Shown here: positions 1-10,984 of the stretch, in pieces
How positions within the stretch are numbered: the first letter of the stretch is position 1
How the letters are laid out: each line of letters begins with the position of its first letter
DNA from: Pseudeuparius sepicola
Lineage: Eukaryota; Arthropoda; Insecta; Coleoptera; Anthribidae
Assembly (NCBI GenBank): GCA_963920635.1
Contig: OY987305.1
Location: forward strand, 26,932,876-26,996,875
Reading direction: 5' to 3'
Length of the DNA stretch: 64,000 nucleotides
Position numbers and translations under genes: made by a program
The notes under the pieces: generated by a model
Databases searched by the model: none
The model's input: only the letters and a program-made list of their open reading frames with translations
What the model was told of the DNA's origin: nothing

Positions 1-322
1 CTATAAAAAACTGTCAACCTCCAGCAAATGTTACAATACCAAAGTTGAAGACGTTAAGAGGCCATTTTGTGACCTGACTTTCAGTGGGTACAAGCTGGCA
101 GCCTTAGGGCAATTGGTTAAAGCTATTTCTTTTTAGTCTGAATACCTAGTCTGGTGCCAGGTAATCTTAGAATTATTATATGGTGATTTTGTGTATTTTA
201 ATTTGTATATTTTCCAGTTTTATACCTGTCCAAGAATATTAGTAAAACCTCCCATTTGCCCGAACGAATCTGTTTTTTGTCAACGGCCCTCAGCCCTCTC
301 CGAACCTACAAAAATCCCCTCA
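1..322. other. Unassigned sequence left of the gag fragment
   Basis: Similarity to the gag gene stops at about position 323, on the side that would lead further into the element. Nothing recognisable as coding or repeat was seen in positions 1-322. It may be flanking DNA at the breakpoint of the truncated element. Confidence 0.3.
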
Positions 323-1199
323 CAATGGTTAGGTTGTGGGTTGCGAGGTGGTTGAGGATTTTGTTGAGTAGGGCGATTGGTTGGTTGATTATTTCTTTTA
401 TAATCACGGGGATAAGTGATAGATTTAAGATAAGACATATATTGCTGTTGCTGTTTGTGGTTATCTAAAGCTATTCATTTTTCAAGTGCTTCATCGAGAG
501 ACTTAACTCAAAATGAGATAAATGATCACAATAGGGATTATTTATGCCAGTGCAAAAGGTTCGAAGGGCTTGTTTTCGGAAAAACCAAGCTTTAAACTCA
601 ATTGCCTGAGGGTTATTTTCGTGCAAGGAAACGTGCTGTAAAAGATCATTAAGTGCTAAAGTTATTCGGTTATAATAATCATCATATGATTCTGAACGTT
701 TTTGTACTGTTGTTGTTAATTGTGTTAATAAAATTTCTTCGGTGCGACGATCGCCATATTTTTGAAGTAAAAGGGGCCTAACTTCTACCCAAGCAGTTTT
801 ATTATGTAGATTTAAGAAATCATGGGCCTCATTTTTAATTTTTGAGACGATATGAGTGTTAATTATATAAAGTTGGGTTGCATCAGCATCTTGTTGAGTG
901 AAAATAGCAATTAAATTATCTACTGAATTTATAAAGGTGGAGAGATTGTCTGCTGGTTTATATTCTGGAAGAGTATTGCACACGTTATTAATGTCAGAAT
1001 TTGTTAAAGCCATTTTTTGAACTGTTTCTTGAGATTTAGAAGTTGAGGGTTGAGAAATTAAACTTTGAGAGGGTTTTAAAATTTCAGATAAATTTTTAGA
1101 ATATGGTTTGAAACGTGGTTTTTGTTTAGGAGCTTTTGGAGTAATAGAAAAATCAGCCAAATCTTATAATAATGAACCTTCGGGATAATCAGAACTCAT
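323..1199 (-). pseudogene. Broken gag of a Ty3/gypsy-type element (truncated copy)
   Basis: This is the N-terminal two thirds of a retrotransposon Gag, which would assemble the element's particle in the cytoplasm. It matches the complete gag at 59949-61202 almost residue for residue, including the central stretch around RRTEEILLTQL and QALRTFCTGINNPYCDHL. The start codon is at 1199, in the same context as the complete copy. The copy is dead: a TAA replaces a Glu codon near 1170, and a one-base loss near 507 shifts the frame inside the conserved FELNSLDEAL stretch. After the shift the homology goes on in another frame to about 323 and then ends abruptly, so the rest of the element is missing. 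Family assignment comes from the right-hand copy, where gag is followed by a clear pol. Confidence 0.9.
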
Positions 1200-1360
1200 G
1201 AGAAAAAGGAAGTGAACTTACAGGACAAGAAGAATCGCTCTGGACATCCTCGCCATATGGTTCTCCAAATTTCTGCGCAGGTTTCTTCTCCCAGGTCGTT
1301 GATAACTGCCAAATCGTTGAGACGAAAGGATGATCCTCCTTTGGATGTCGTGCAGCTATT

Positions 1361-1375
1361 CTGTTCGCAGCGCCA
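1361..1375 (-). other. Primer-binding site of the truncated Ty3/gypsy element
   Basis: On the minus strand this reads TGGCGCTGCGAACAG, identical to the first 15 bases of the corresponding site at 59774. It sits just after the LTR end and before the gag leader. TGG at its 5' end complements a tRNA CCA tail. Which tRNA is used was not determined. Confidence 0.7.
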
Positions 1376-1377
1376 TT

Positions 1378-1600
1378 TGTAGATGGAGATGGTGATTCTT
1401 CTTTTTTAAAAAGCTTTATTGAACACAGGTACAAACTATATTGAACTGTTAATTGATTTCGCGGTATTTATATATTTAAAAAAGTGCGCTGTGTTACAAG
1501 AAATAAATGATGATTATGCTGATCCGTGGTTTCGCCGGGTCGGTGTATTGTAGGGTCGATGAACATAAGTAGCAAATCTGAGTCAGTCATAAAAAACTCC
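1378..1600 (-). repeat. LTR (5' LTR of the truncated Ty3/gypsy element)
   Basis: Read on the minus strand, this segment is clearly similar to 59532-59769. Both hold a stretch around TTATGTTCATCGACCC, a TATA box (minus-strand TATATAAATA at 1465-1474), and AATAAA before the end. The end next to the primer-binding site is set by ACA at 1378-1380. The outer end is approximate because similarity fades near 1580-1600 and no second LTR of this copy is in the window. Confidence 0.75.
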
Positions 1601-2944
1601 CAAATCCTTTACTTTATCACGAGTTAGATATACATACCTTATTCAAAGTATAAGTAAATAAAATGGGGTACCATTTTCCGCGTAATGATACAATTTTGTA
1701 TTTACTCACATTTAATAATTTAATCATTATTAACACACCACTGCTCAACTAGGATCACTCTGCAATATCAAACAATCATTATTTTCAGAGATGCTATAGA
1801 AAAATTTGGAATTATCAGCAAAAATACATCAAGTTCAGCGGGATAATAACGCAAAAGGCATTGACCGCCAGGTTAATATCTTCTGTAAAGTGGTCAAGAC
1901 AACTCCAGTCGATCTGAATCATTGATTGGTACAGTGCGGAAAAATTTGCTTTTTTATTATAAGAACCAAATGCAACATTGCTTGTTTGTTAGTACATTTA
2001 AAACTAATATAACCAATTATTAGAGCAGGATGATAGCGGACATATTCTGGTACCAATGGTATAATATCTCTCTCGATTTCACAATTAATATTATATATAC
2101 CTAACCAGATCCAAGGGTTTTCCATCTCCACTGACAATGTTATTATATTGTTTAAAACTAAATCTATTTAAGTAATTTTTTTATAGAGCTAAACTTGCTA
2201 TAAAAAGTGTTAGAAACTAAGTGAGGTACATTGAAATCACCTACAATAATAATATTCCTGGAAAGTTTAGTTGCTCAAGTGCATCACAGTGTTATACGAC
2301 ACAAGTTCGTAATATCAATAATATCCAGATAAACAAATTTTTCCTAATTTTACAGCCGTTACTTAGACCACAGATGACCCTACCATTAGACCTTATTAGA
2401 CTTTAGGCCCACTTTTTAAGTCGACACGTAGGCACTTTTAGTCTACTACCACAAAAAAAACATCATATTTAAGCATATACCTAATCAAATATAATAGAAT
2501 TATAGGAATATACAGTATAATTAATTTTTCAATGAAGTAAGTGTTACCCATTTCATTCGTTAGAGCCATTAATGAATAAGTAAGTAGACCTATTAAATTA
2601 ATAATTTAGCCGGAAATCGCAAAGAAACTCCAGTACGGGCTCTTGCTGACGTCAGCACTAACTTTATTTTTAAATTTCAATTGATTTTTAGCTTAGTTTA
2701 GGAGAAAAAAAAGGAAAAACTGTGGGCCTTTTTGAGACCTTGAAGACATTATACATAAAGAAAGCGAAAAAAAAACGAAAAAAAAAGTAATGGGAAAGAA
2801 AGGCCCATTACCCACTGCGATTTGTTTTTGTCATTTCTATTTCTTCTAATTAGGGTTAGTTCCTGGCAGATTTAGTCAATTTTATGTCGAAATTCCTGGG
2901 TGTCTACCATATCATTGAAAACTTAGTAATTTAATTAGTAATAA
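1601..2944. other. AT-rich stretch with no recognisable gene
   Basis: Only short open frames without motifs, and several poly-A runs near 2705-2790, were seen. Nothing here could be assigned. Confidence 0.3.
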
Positions 2945-2952
2945 TCTATCTA

Positions 2953-2990
<38 letters not shown>

Positions 2991-3109
2991 GGTCCGTCCG
3001 TCCGTCCGTCCGTCCGTCCGTCCGTCCGTCGGTCCGTCCGTCCGTCCGTCCGTCCGTCCGTCCGTCCGTCCGTCCGTCCGTCCGTCCGTCCGTCCGTCCT
3101 TCCCTCCAT

Positions 3110-3145
<36 letters not shown>

Positions 3146-3196
3146 CCATCTATCTACCCATCCACCCACCCACCCACCCACCCACCCACCCACCCA
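2945..3196. repeat. Compound tetranucleotide microsatellite
   Basis: About 250 bp of uninterrupted 4-bp repeats that change unit in sequence: TATC, then TCTG, then CCGT (with two GGTCC interruptions), then CCAT, then CACC. Each block differs from the next by one base of the unit, as expected if the array grew by slippage from successive point-mutated units. The reverse strand is open in all frames and gives Asp-Gly-Arg-Thr repeats, which is a by-product of the 4-bp period and not evidence of a gene. Confidence 0.97.
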
Positions 3197-4286
3197 GGTA
3201 TATATAATATATAAACACACGCGAAATAATCAGTTATTTCTTCAAATATATAACGCTTGTGAAGCATGCATCGATCGTAATTTTTTTTAACAAGTCAAAA
3301 CAAATGAATCGAAACGGGTGGGCGCGTTTCAATTTTTTTTTACTTTTTAGCGTTTTTAATTTTTGATTATACTATGCTCAAATCTATGAGCAAAGCTTTT
3401 TTTATAACTATAGTTAGAAAATATTACATTCAATCAACTTTATGAAAAAAGTTTTTGTAGGTCGATTTTTCGTCAGCTTTTTATTTTACCCCCTCCAACA
3501 AAACTGGATAATTTAATGCAAATTCAACTGCAAATTTAACGATTAAAACAAAAAGTGGCCTATATAAAAAAATACCACATGAAAGTACAAGTCTCGAGGA
3601 TCGTTTTGCGCTTTCGAACGTTCCGAAAACTTTGATGGAAACTAAGATTTAAGTTGACCACTTTTAGCCATTTTTGCACTTTAAATCGCCCGTAGCTCAA
3701 AAAGGGTGCGTTTTTAGAAAAAATATCAAGAGACAAAAAGTGTTTATTTTTGTTTCATTTGTTTTATTTTGATAGTTTTTTGTTATATATTTGAAGAGAT
3801 AACAAATAATGTGCCACTCAACAAAAAAATTGTTATGAAGGTTTTTTGTTCCCAATGACATGACAAATCGGTTCCACTAGGTGTCACACAAGCGACTTTC
3901 GATGAGAGGTCAACTTGATTTTCGGTGCATCAAAATAGGTCGGTATACCGCTCGCCTACTATGAATACTACCCTGCTTTACGGATACAGGGAACAAAAAG
4001 TATGGAACCTTTATTTTATTGGAACTGGAAGTGAATTGTGAAGTACAGTATAAGTGTCATGACCTTAAAATTAAAAAGTATTAAACTCAAAAAAAAATAC
4101 AAAAATACTGTCTTGTGAAATTTAAATTTGCACCCACTCCGAGGGCTAATACCCCTACCGGCATTGAACTACACCATTGATTCTCGATTTTCGTTGGGAA
4201 TAAACAATGCATAGATCAAAGTTTTCTCCTTTACCAACGTAACGTCAAAGATACTGCTATCTTTGTTGGGACATGTCCTGACATGC
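3197..4286. other. Unassigned AT-rich DNA left of a Penelope scrap
   Basis: No motif-bearing open frame was seen. The segment directly precedes a piece of Penelope 3' sequence at 4287, so part of it may be more of that element, but no matching copy is in the window to prove it. Confidence 0.3.
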
Positions 4287-4415
4287 TGTTTTCTGAGCTT
4301 TCGGAGAATAAATATTCCTCCTTTCTCAAAGATCATGCCACGTCAAAGTGAAGTGACAGATTAATAAATTTCAGGTTAAAATGTCATGACAACAGAAACA
4401 ATAGCCTAGCCACCT
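4287..4415 (-). repeat. Penelope-like element 3' fragment
   Basis: These 129 bases match 35598-35726 with only a few differences and at the same length. At the second place they lie between a GIY-YIG-encoding Penelope reading frame and a pseudo-LTR, so this is noncoding 3' sequence of that family. Orientation is inferred from the second copy. Confidence 0.75.
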
Positions 4416-4420
4416 AAATA

Positions 4421-5213
4421 AATACAAATATTCCCGAAAGTTGGTGCATGTTCGATAATCATATTAGGCGCACTTAGAATGGTTGCAAGTCAAACAGCAT
4501 ACAGGGTAGGTAAAAAAACATAAAAATTGTACAAGAGTAAAGTACCCTTATTTCAAAAAAATTCAGCGAAATCTTATTAAGAAAAGTTGTCTAGAATTAA
4601 AAGTTATACCTAAATACCAAGATTTGGCCTCCTAATAAAAAAAAAATATATTTATTTAAAAAATAATCTTCTAAAATAATATTGTTTTAATATTCACCAT
4701 AAAAAATTTCATAAATCAATCAAAATTAAATCAATTTCGCATAACTTTGTTCGAATTCAAGCATATTTGTAAAATTAAATTAGATTTTTAATTTTTTAGG
4801 GAATCGCAAACTTCATGTTTGTTGCAACGATATTAAACAAAACTTTAAAATTTCGCAAAAATTCTTCTGAACAAGGTAAAACATTAGTAATGTAATGATA
4901 ATGTGTATATTAAAAAAAACTCTCATTTAAGGTGCAAATTTTTTATTTTAAATGTTTATTAAAAAACTGTAGAAATTAATTGACGAACATTTTTTTTCCT
5001 AGGAGGCTATGTTTTGGTATTTAGGCATAGCTTTTAATTTTAAACAACTTTTCTTAATAACTTGCTGATTTTTTTGAAATGAGGGTACTTTACTCCAGTA
5101 CAATTTTTATATTTTTTGACCTATCCTGTATGCTATTTAACTTGCAACCATTCTAAGTGCACCTAATATTTATGATTATTGAAGATGCATCAACTTTCGG
5201 CAATATCTGTATT
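4421..5213. mobile_element. Foldback DNA element, about 0.8 kb, long inverted arms
   Basis: The left arm (from 4421, with CCGAAAGTTGGTGCATG) and the right arm (ending near 5213, with its complement) are inverted repeats of roughly 210 bp and perhaps 85% identical by eye. Shared landmarks are CTTAGAATGGTTGCAAGT and AAGTACCCT. The middle is AT-rich and has no transposase. It resembles a nonautonomous hairpin transposon. The flanking target duplication could not be fixed. Confidence 0.8.
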
Positions 5214-6544
5214 CTGGTTGTGCAATTAACAAAAGAAAGTCCCATATGTTGCACACTTAAATGACCACCCTGTATATTCTTCGAACCAGTTGTGTCGCTT
5301 GTGTCCGTTGTTTCAAATCGCGGAATACGGGGCTAGTTCAAAAAGTATTTTGATTGTTTTTATGCTGCGACTCGACAGCCCATTGCTCAGTTAACCGGGA
5401 GGACGATGGTTGAGCACGAAGCCCTAGGTGGGATGGAGAGCTCAATCGTTCGATGGCTCTATGGACATTCCCGCGGATATTCCACTTGAGTGTGCATATT
5501 TTTTTCTACATGTAATTGCTGATAAACAGATATTATAAACGCTGAAAATAATTTTACAGATCAGATTGGCATTTTGGAATGGAATAAATTCAAGAGTCGC
5601 TTCATGTTTGAACACCTCAACAAGCGCCGGAAAGATCTTAACTGTGATTGGTTGAGTTAGATCCCATATCCTACCTAGGATGGATGTGAAATTATATCCG
5701 TTAAGTTAACAGGAATTAACTATTTATCGGTGAGGAAAGCGACAAATATCTACGTGGGAGTAGAAAATAGAGATGCAGATGCCTTAAGTGTAGCTTTTTG
5801 ACCTAGAAGGTCAAGGAAACGCTACGTAAGAGGCCAAAAATGAGCATCCTGTAATATATAAAATGTTTCCTGCTACCGATAATTCAATATTTCACATTAA
5901 TTATTATTCAAAACCCTATAGTTTATTATTTATAGAAATAATAAACTATAGTGTTTGGAATAACGCCACCGCCCATATATTATACAGTGCCTCTCTAAGT
6001 AACTTAGCAAGGAAAAAATGATGTCGCGTCGGTGACAATTTAGATTTTGATTAATTAATAATTTGCATAATAATCATCGTTCAAGCACTAAAAATGATAA
6101 TTAGTGACGAAATAGAAGAGACAGAATGAATCGATAATAAAAAAGTTGCGCATTGTGTAGAATTTCAACCTCCAACCTGCGGTTCAGGAGACGGGTGCTG
6201 TAATCTGAGTACCAAATTAGGTGAAATATATTATTATTTCCTATGCACGGCTGCATATATTTTGTAATGGTTTTAAAATCCTTGCTGCTAAAAAGAGTTG
6301 CTCGGAACACCTAGCATACTTTTTTTACCTGTATTTCCTCAGAAGGGAACAGGAAAAGAAAATTTACACTGCATAAGTAGGTAGTAGTTTTTATCAAGCC
6401 AGCGATTTTATTATCTAATAAAAATGTAGTACACTCGAACTAAAAAAAGAAACTTGTTTCCCAGTTGTAAAGTTCTTTATTGAAGTAGACGATAGAAATT
6501 TTGATTTTAAGCAAAAAAGTTCATGTGATTTGATTAACAGAAAA
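5214..6544. other. Unassigned spacer with one perfect hairpin
   Basis: No supportable gene. A perfect hairpin (15-bp arms, CTATAGTTTATTATT and its complement, 6-base loop) lies at 5916-5951. No run of U follows it, so it is not read as a terminator. Confidence 0.35.
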
Positions 6545-7375
6545 GAGCTTAAGTAAATTTTTTAAACGGTTTTTTAATCATATCTTAGAAACGACAAATT
6601 ATAATAACTCCAAATTTGAAGTTGCGGGTATAAGATGCAATAAAACGAAGCTATCTTTGTTTCGTTGTTTTTCCAGTGGCCTACGGAAAGGTTGGTCTTA
6701 CACAAGTTATTTTTGGTCTAGTCTACAGCATTTGTGAATTGTGTTCATTTCTCCATAAAAAAATGTGTTTTTTTATTTGCCCTAGAACTACTAGATTTTG
6801 AGCAAACAAATCAAATTCAAGTAAGCTGCCGAAAAAGTGGTAACTTCAAGAATGGGTTCAGCTCTGTACTATGTGTTTAGAAAACAATGCATTTTGAAGC
6901 CTTTTTTGTTCTTTTCATGTAAAAATCAATTGCCAAGGTTTGAAAGAAATAGGCGTTTTTAAAATTTGAAATAATAAGGTATAGATTTTTTTTTATTAAT
7001 TTGCTTATGCAATTCAAACATCGGCAATCGCTTATTTGCATCGAAAGAGCAATATTACGCTTATATAAATGTAGGTCCCAAAAAGTGTTGTCATAATATA
7101 GAGGTGAATCCAATCCCGAAGTTATCATTTTTTTCCGAGTAGCAACTTGAATTTGCTTTGTTTTTCAAAATCTAGTAGTCTTATCGCAAGTCGACAAGGT
7201 ATATATTTTATGGAGAAATGGGTAGGAAATTCGACTTACAACGTACGCCATACACCACTGATAAAGAAAATGAACGATAACTTCATTTTATTTAATGTTA
7301 GGTATACCCTCATAACTGTATACCAAATTTTAAGTTAATATCAGTCGTCGTTTCTGAGATTGAACATTTTCGGAG
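6545..7375. mobile_element. Foldback DNA element, about 0.83 kb
   Basis: 6560-6840 and 7130-7370 are inverted copies of each other with moderate divergence. Matched landmarks are CTTAGAAACGAC and its partner CGTCGTTTCTGAG, CATTTCTCCATAAAA and its partner TTTTATGGAGAAATG, and CTAGATTTTGA on both arms. The outer limits are approximate. The short frames inside have no motifs. Confidence 0.7.
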
Positions 7376-8880
7376 CCGGAGAGGAAATTTACTATTTCTA
7401 AGTTTGTTATATTAGTGCGGACATTAAACTCGTAAAATGGGAAAATCAGGGCTTGAAAAATAAAGTTATTCCAAATGGACATTATCCCCTATACAGAATT
7501 GATAATACTCTATTTCCGATTTTTTTAGATATATGACAATTATTATCAACCTCATATAAATATAATACCTTACTACGTTTGAAAATAAACCGTATGTCAG
7601 AATAATTTAGTATTTGCTCAAATTTAAGGAAAGGAATAAGTTGGCATGGTTGAATGCAATTCAAATAAAACCGATTCGGTATTGAGCTTTCCCATTTCAC
7701 AACAATGAATGGGAACATGTAAATCCTTGAGGGCAGACGCTGCCGTCATCTATGGGTTTTGTATAATATTGATCGCGACAATCGTCCGACGTGGATCACG
7801 GTCCTTGGCCTTACTTTAGATCTATATCGACAGGTCGGTGTATGTCCACCGTCGTCAAATGTTAACTCTGATGGAAGTTTGAGGCTAAAGTGCCCGTTTA
7901 ATGGTGTTTATGTGAGCGCTTGCCTGTGTTTTCTTATCTTTATTCAACCCAACATTTTACTTCAAATTGTGTGCATAATTTTAGGCCTTTGTCGCCGCTA
8001 TCAAGTTACCCCAAGGGGAGAGATACAAATTAGTCTGACAGTGGTTTATGAAATACAACTTTAAAAGCCGGGGTAAACCCGCAAAATATTTCGAGGTTTC
8101 GGTATTTATTTTTGACTTTTTTCGAGAGTAAAACAATAACAGCTGCAACTGACAGATAAATTCGATTACAATTAATATTCAGGCGTCCATACAAAATTTT
8201 TCATATTAAATTTCTGTGTCGTGTCCACATCAGCATATTATCACTGGTCAAAGAGCTGGATATCAATGCCAAGCTATGCAAATCGAGCACCTAGCAAGAG
8301 ACCACTGAAGTTGCTGGCTGCAATGACCATCGAAACGTTTGGTAACATTCAACACCGACCACGACAGAACATCCCGAAAGCCCAGTAGGTACAGGGTGAT
8401 CATTTTTAGATCATTTTTAGACTCCTCTGTTCATGGAAAACGGTCGAAGATAGGGGATATTATGTTATGGAAGATAAAATAGAGTATCTACAGGAATAAT
8501 TTGACTCATTTATTTGTTTAAAAGCCATTTTTCTTTATTTTCTTCTATTAAGAAGTTATTCATCAAAAACAGATTAAAATTAATATTTTAATGCGTTTTT
8601 GAAGAATAACTTTTTAACGCAAGGCAATAAATGAAAATGGCCCTAATGAAGGGAAAATAAGGCTAATTAGGACTTTCGAGAACTGTGGAATTTTTATTTA
8701 TTGTAATTAAAAAGTTATTCTTCAAAATAAGACGCAATAAAATATTACTCTATATCACTATACGGAACCATATTAAAAAACTCACTTTATGACAATTGAA
8801 TAGCTTTAAATACTACTAGATAAATTGAGCGATAATCATTCAAGATACTACGTCATCCTACGTATTTATTAAAGCGGGGC
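7376..8880. other. Mostly unassigned; possible DNA-transposon end at 8391
   Basis: An open frame of about 100 codons at 7759-8064 has no recognisable motif and unremarkable composition, so it is not called a gene. TACAGGGTGATC at 8390 resembles the terminus common to Tc1/mariner-like elements (TA then CAGGGTG). A pair of short inverted pieces (AAGTTATTCTTCAAAA type) lies at 8560-8740. Confidence 0.3.
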
Positions 8881-10319
8881 AGTTTTGAATGCTCAATCTA
8901 ATGCCCCTTTTGGATTTTTAAAAAAATTCACGGCTCACTAGATATTTTGAAAAAAGTGATTTTTTGCTATTTCTTCAGATTTCTGTAGCTCCGTTATTTC
9001 TGATTATACAGAAAAACTGTAGAGACAAAAATTGTAGATAATTTTGGGCTTAATAAGATAATCTGATCCCTTTTTTATGTTGTTTGTGATTTTTGAGATA
9101 TGACATAAACTTGTGTTTTTTTAAATGTAAATCATAGTTGGCTGTGGCCTTATAAAATCTGCCATTTTTTGAGCTTTCCAAAGATATAATACTCGGCATA
9201 GTTATTACAAAAAATAAAAGAGCTTTGGCTAATTTTCTGATTTTTTTTTAAATTTTCAGATAGTCAGCCATGGAATATTTTCATAATTACGTTCTATTTT
9301 ATAATTAGACATACTTAAAACTTTCTAATATTTTGTTTTTAGCTGGTAACAAAATGTAAGAAAATAAAACAAAAATTAAAAAACTCAAATTCAAATTATT
9401 ATTATTTTAAAAGCTCACCTTTTAAAATAAAAAAAGTGTTCAAACAATCCACTATTATTATTTATGCAAATATTCCATCTTTTTAAAGCTGAATTTGTCG
9501 CCTTTCTTAGAGAGCGCCTGTCAATACTGGCAATTGGTTCTAAAACAGCTGCTCTTAATTTAACAATTGTCTCATACTTTATTTTGTACTGTTCCCCACA
9601 AAAAGAAATCCACAACAGACAAATCGGGGGATCGGAACTGCCAGGAAATAGGTATATTTCTCCATATCCCACTATTTGGATAGAGCTGATCTAGGTAATT
9701 TCTTACGGGCAAGTAATTATGTGGTGGAGCTCCATCATGATAATTTTTGTTTTGTTTTGTTACATTTTGTCACCACCTAAAAATAAAATATTTGAAAGTT
9801 TGAAGTATGTCTTATTATGCAATAGAACGTAATTATGAAAATATTCCATGGCTGACTATGTAAAAATAAAAAAAAAAACAGAAAATTAGCCATAGCTCTT
9901 TTATTTTTTGTAATAACTATGCCGAGTATTATATCTTTGGAAAGCTCAAAAAATGGCCGGTTTTATAAGGCCACAGCCAACTATGATTTACATTTAAAAA
10001 AACCAAAAGTTTATGTCATATCTCAAAAATCACAAACAACATAAAAAATTGGATTAGACTATCTTATTAAGCCCAAAATTATCTACAATTTTTGTCTCTA
10101 CAGTTTTTCTGTATAATAAGAAATAACGGAGCTACAGAGATCTGAAAAAACAGCAAAAAATAACTTTTTTCAAAATATCTAGTGAGCCGTGAACTTTTTT
10201 AAAAATCCAAAAGGGGCATTAGATTGAGCATTCAAAACTGCAATTCTTTCCCCATTTAACCTTTGTTCTAGCTCTGCTAGTTTCCGAGATCCCCATAGTG
10301 GGCATCGAAAAAACTCACC
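8881..10319 (-). mobile_element. Tc1/mariner-like element with about 420-bp inverted arms
   Basis: 8881-9310 and 9810-10250 are nearly perfect inverted repeats, with landmarks GCATTAGATTGAGCATTCAA and GAGCCGTGAA and their complements. The right end reads CTCACCCTG followed by TA, a typical Tc1/mariner-like terminus. The left terminus has been lost or is diverged. Between the arms lies the end of a transposase gene on the minus strand. The copy is too decayed to be active. Confidence 0.8.
9415..9770 (-). pseudogene. Transposase C-terminal relic (Tc1/mariner superfamily)
   Basis: Minus-strand translation across two frames gives a DGAPPHNYLPVRNYLDQ-type stretch, then RSPDLSVVDFFLWG, then an ending RWNICINNNSGLFEHFF. 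In the Tc1/mariner superfamily these are the region around the second catalytic Asp, the SPDL..DFFLWG region, and the helical C-terminus. A frameshift near 9670 separates the halves, and the N-terminal DNA-binding part is gone. The family call is from recall of the motif pattern. The position between two long inverted arms supports it. Confidence 0.75.
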
Positions 10320-10328
10320 CTGTATATA

Positions 10329-10924
10329 CAGCGTAATCAGTTAAGGGCGGCCCTCGGCCATTTCTCTGGAACTATATATGCAAGTTAGAAAGATGCGGTA
10401 CAAAAATTGTTAATAAATGTGACCCAAATAATTTCAATGAAAATGTTTTCAAGTTCCTTCGTTTGCCGCCAGGGGGCGTATTCACCATTTGAAATTTTTG
10501 AGAAAATCGAACAAATATGGACATTTTCTGAATGGCACCCCCTAGCGTTGAACATACTTATTAATTTGTCTAAGTCAAAAGGGCGGTAAATTCTCCTTAA
10601 AACACTCTTTAATATGAGCTATAGTTTGCTGAATTCGGTATAGGCATGTTCGAGATATGTTTGTTTTAACAAAAATTGTAGAGAATTTTAGGGGGGTTCT
10701 AAAAATACTATTTCAGATCCAGATAAGGTAGGCGATTTGTGGAGAAAAAGACAGTTTTATAAAACAACATGGTGAATTCGCCCCCTGGCGGCAAACGAAG
10801 GAACTTGAAAACATTTTCATTGAAATTATTTGGGTCACTTTTATTAACAATTTTTTTACCGCATCTTTCTAGCTTGCATAGTTCCCAAGAAATGGCCGAG
10901 GGCCGCCCTTAGCTGATCACGCTG
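10329..10924. mobile_element. 596-bp foldback element, TA target duplication
   Basis: It begins CAGCGTAATCAG and ends CTGATCACGCTG. TA lies immediately outside both ends (10327-10328 and 10925-10926). The arms are about 155 bp and very similar, carrying GGGCGGCCCTCGGCCATTTC and its complement. Each arm includes a CCGCCAGGGGGCG core (10466-10478, plus strand; 10779-10791, minus strand). No coding capacity. It sits in the TATATA directly next to the terminus of the previous element. Confidence 0.85.
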
Positions 10925-10984
10925 TATATTATATAAACCAATACGGTACATGCCCAACAATAATTATTAAATTCACAGGTAATG

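Noticed and set aside
256..468. 70-codon plus-strand hydrophobic frame
   Set aside because: It is the antisense of the decayed gag; the intact gag at 60669-60872 shows the same antisense frame.
1189..1434. 81-codon minus-strand frame in the leader of the left element
   Set aside because: It spans the LTR, primer-binding site and leader; the corresponding region of the right element is not open the same way.
2912..3220. Three overlapping minus-strand frames with Asp-Gly-Arg-Thr repeats
   Set aside because: They are the translation of a 4-bp microsatellite, open in every frame because of its period.
5916..5951. Rho-independent-type terminator
   Set aside because: A hairpin is present, but no T run follows and the genome is eukaryotic.
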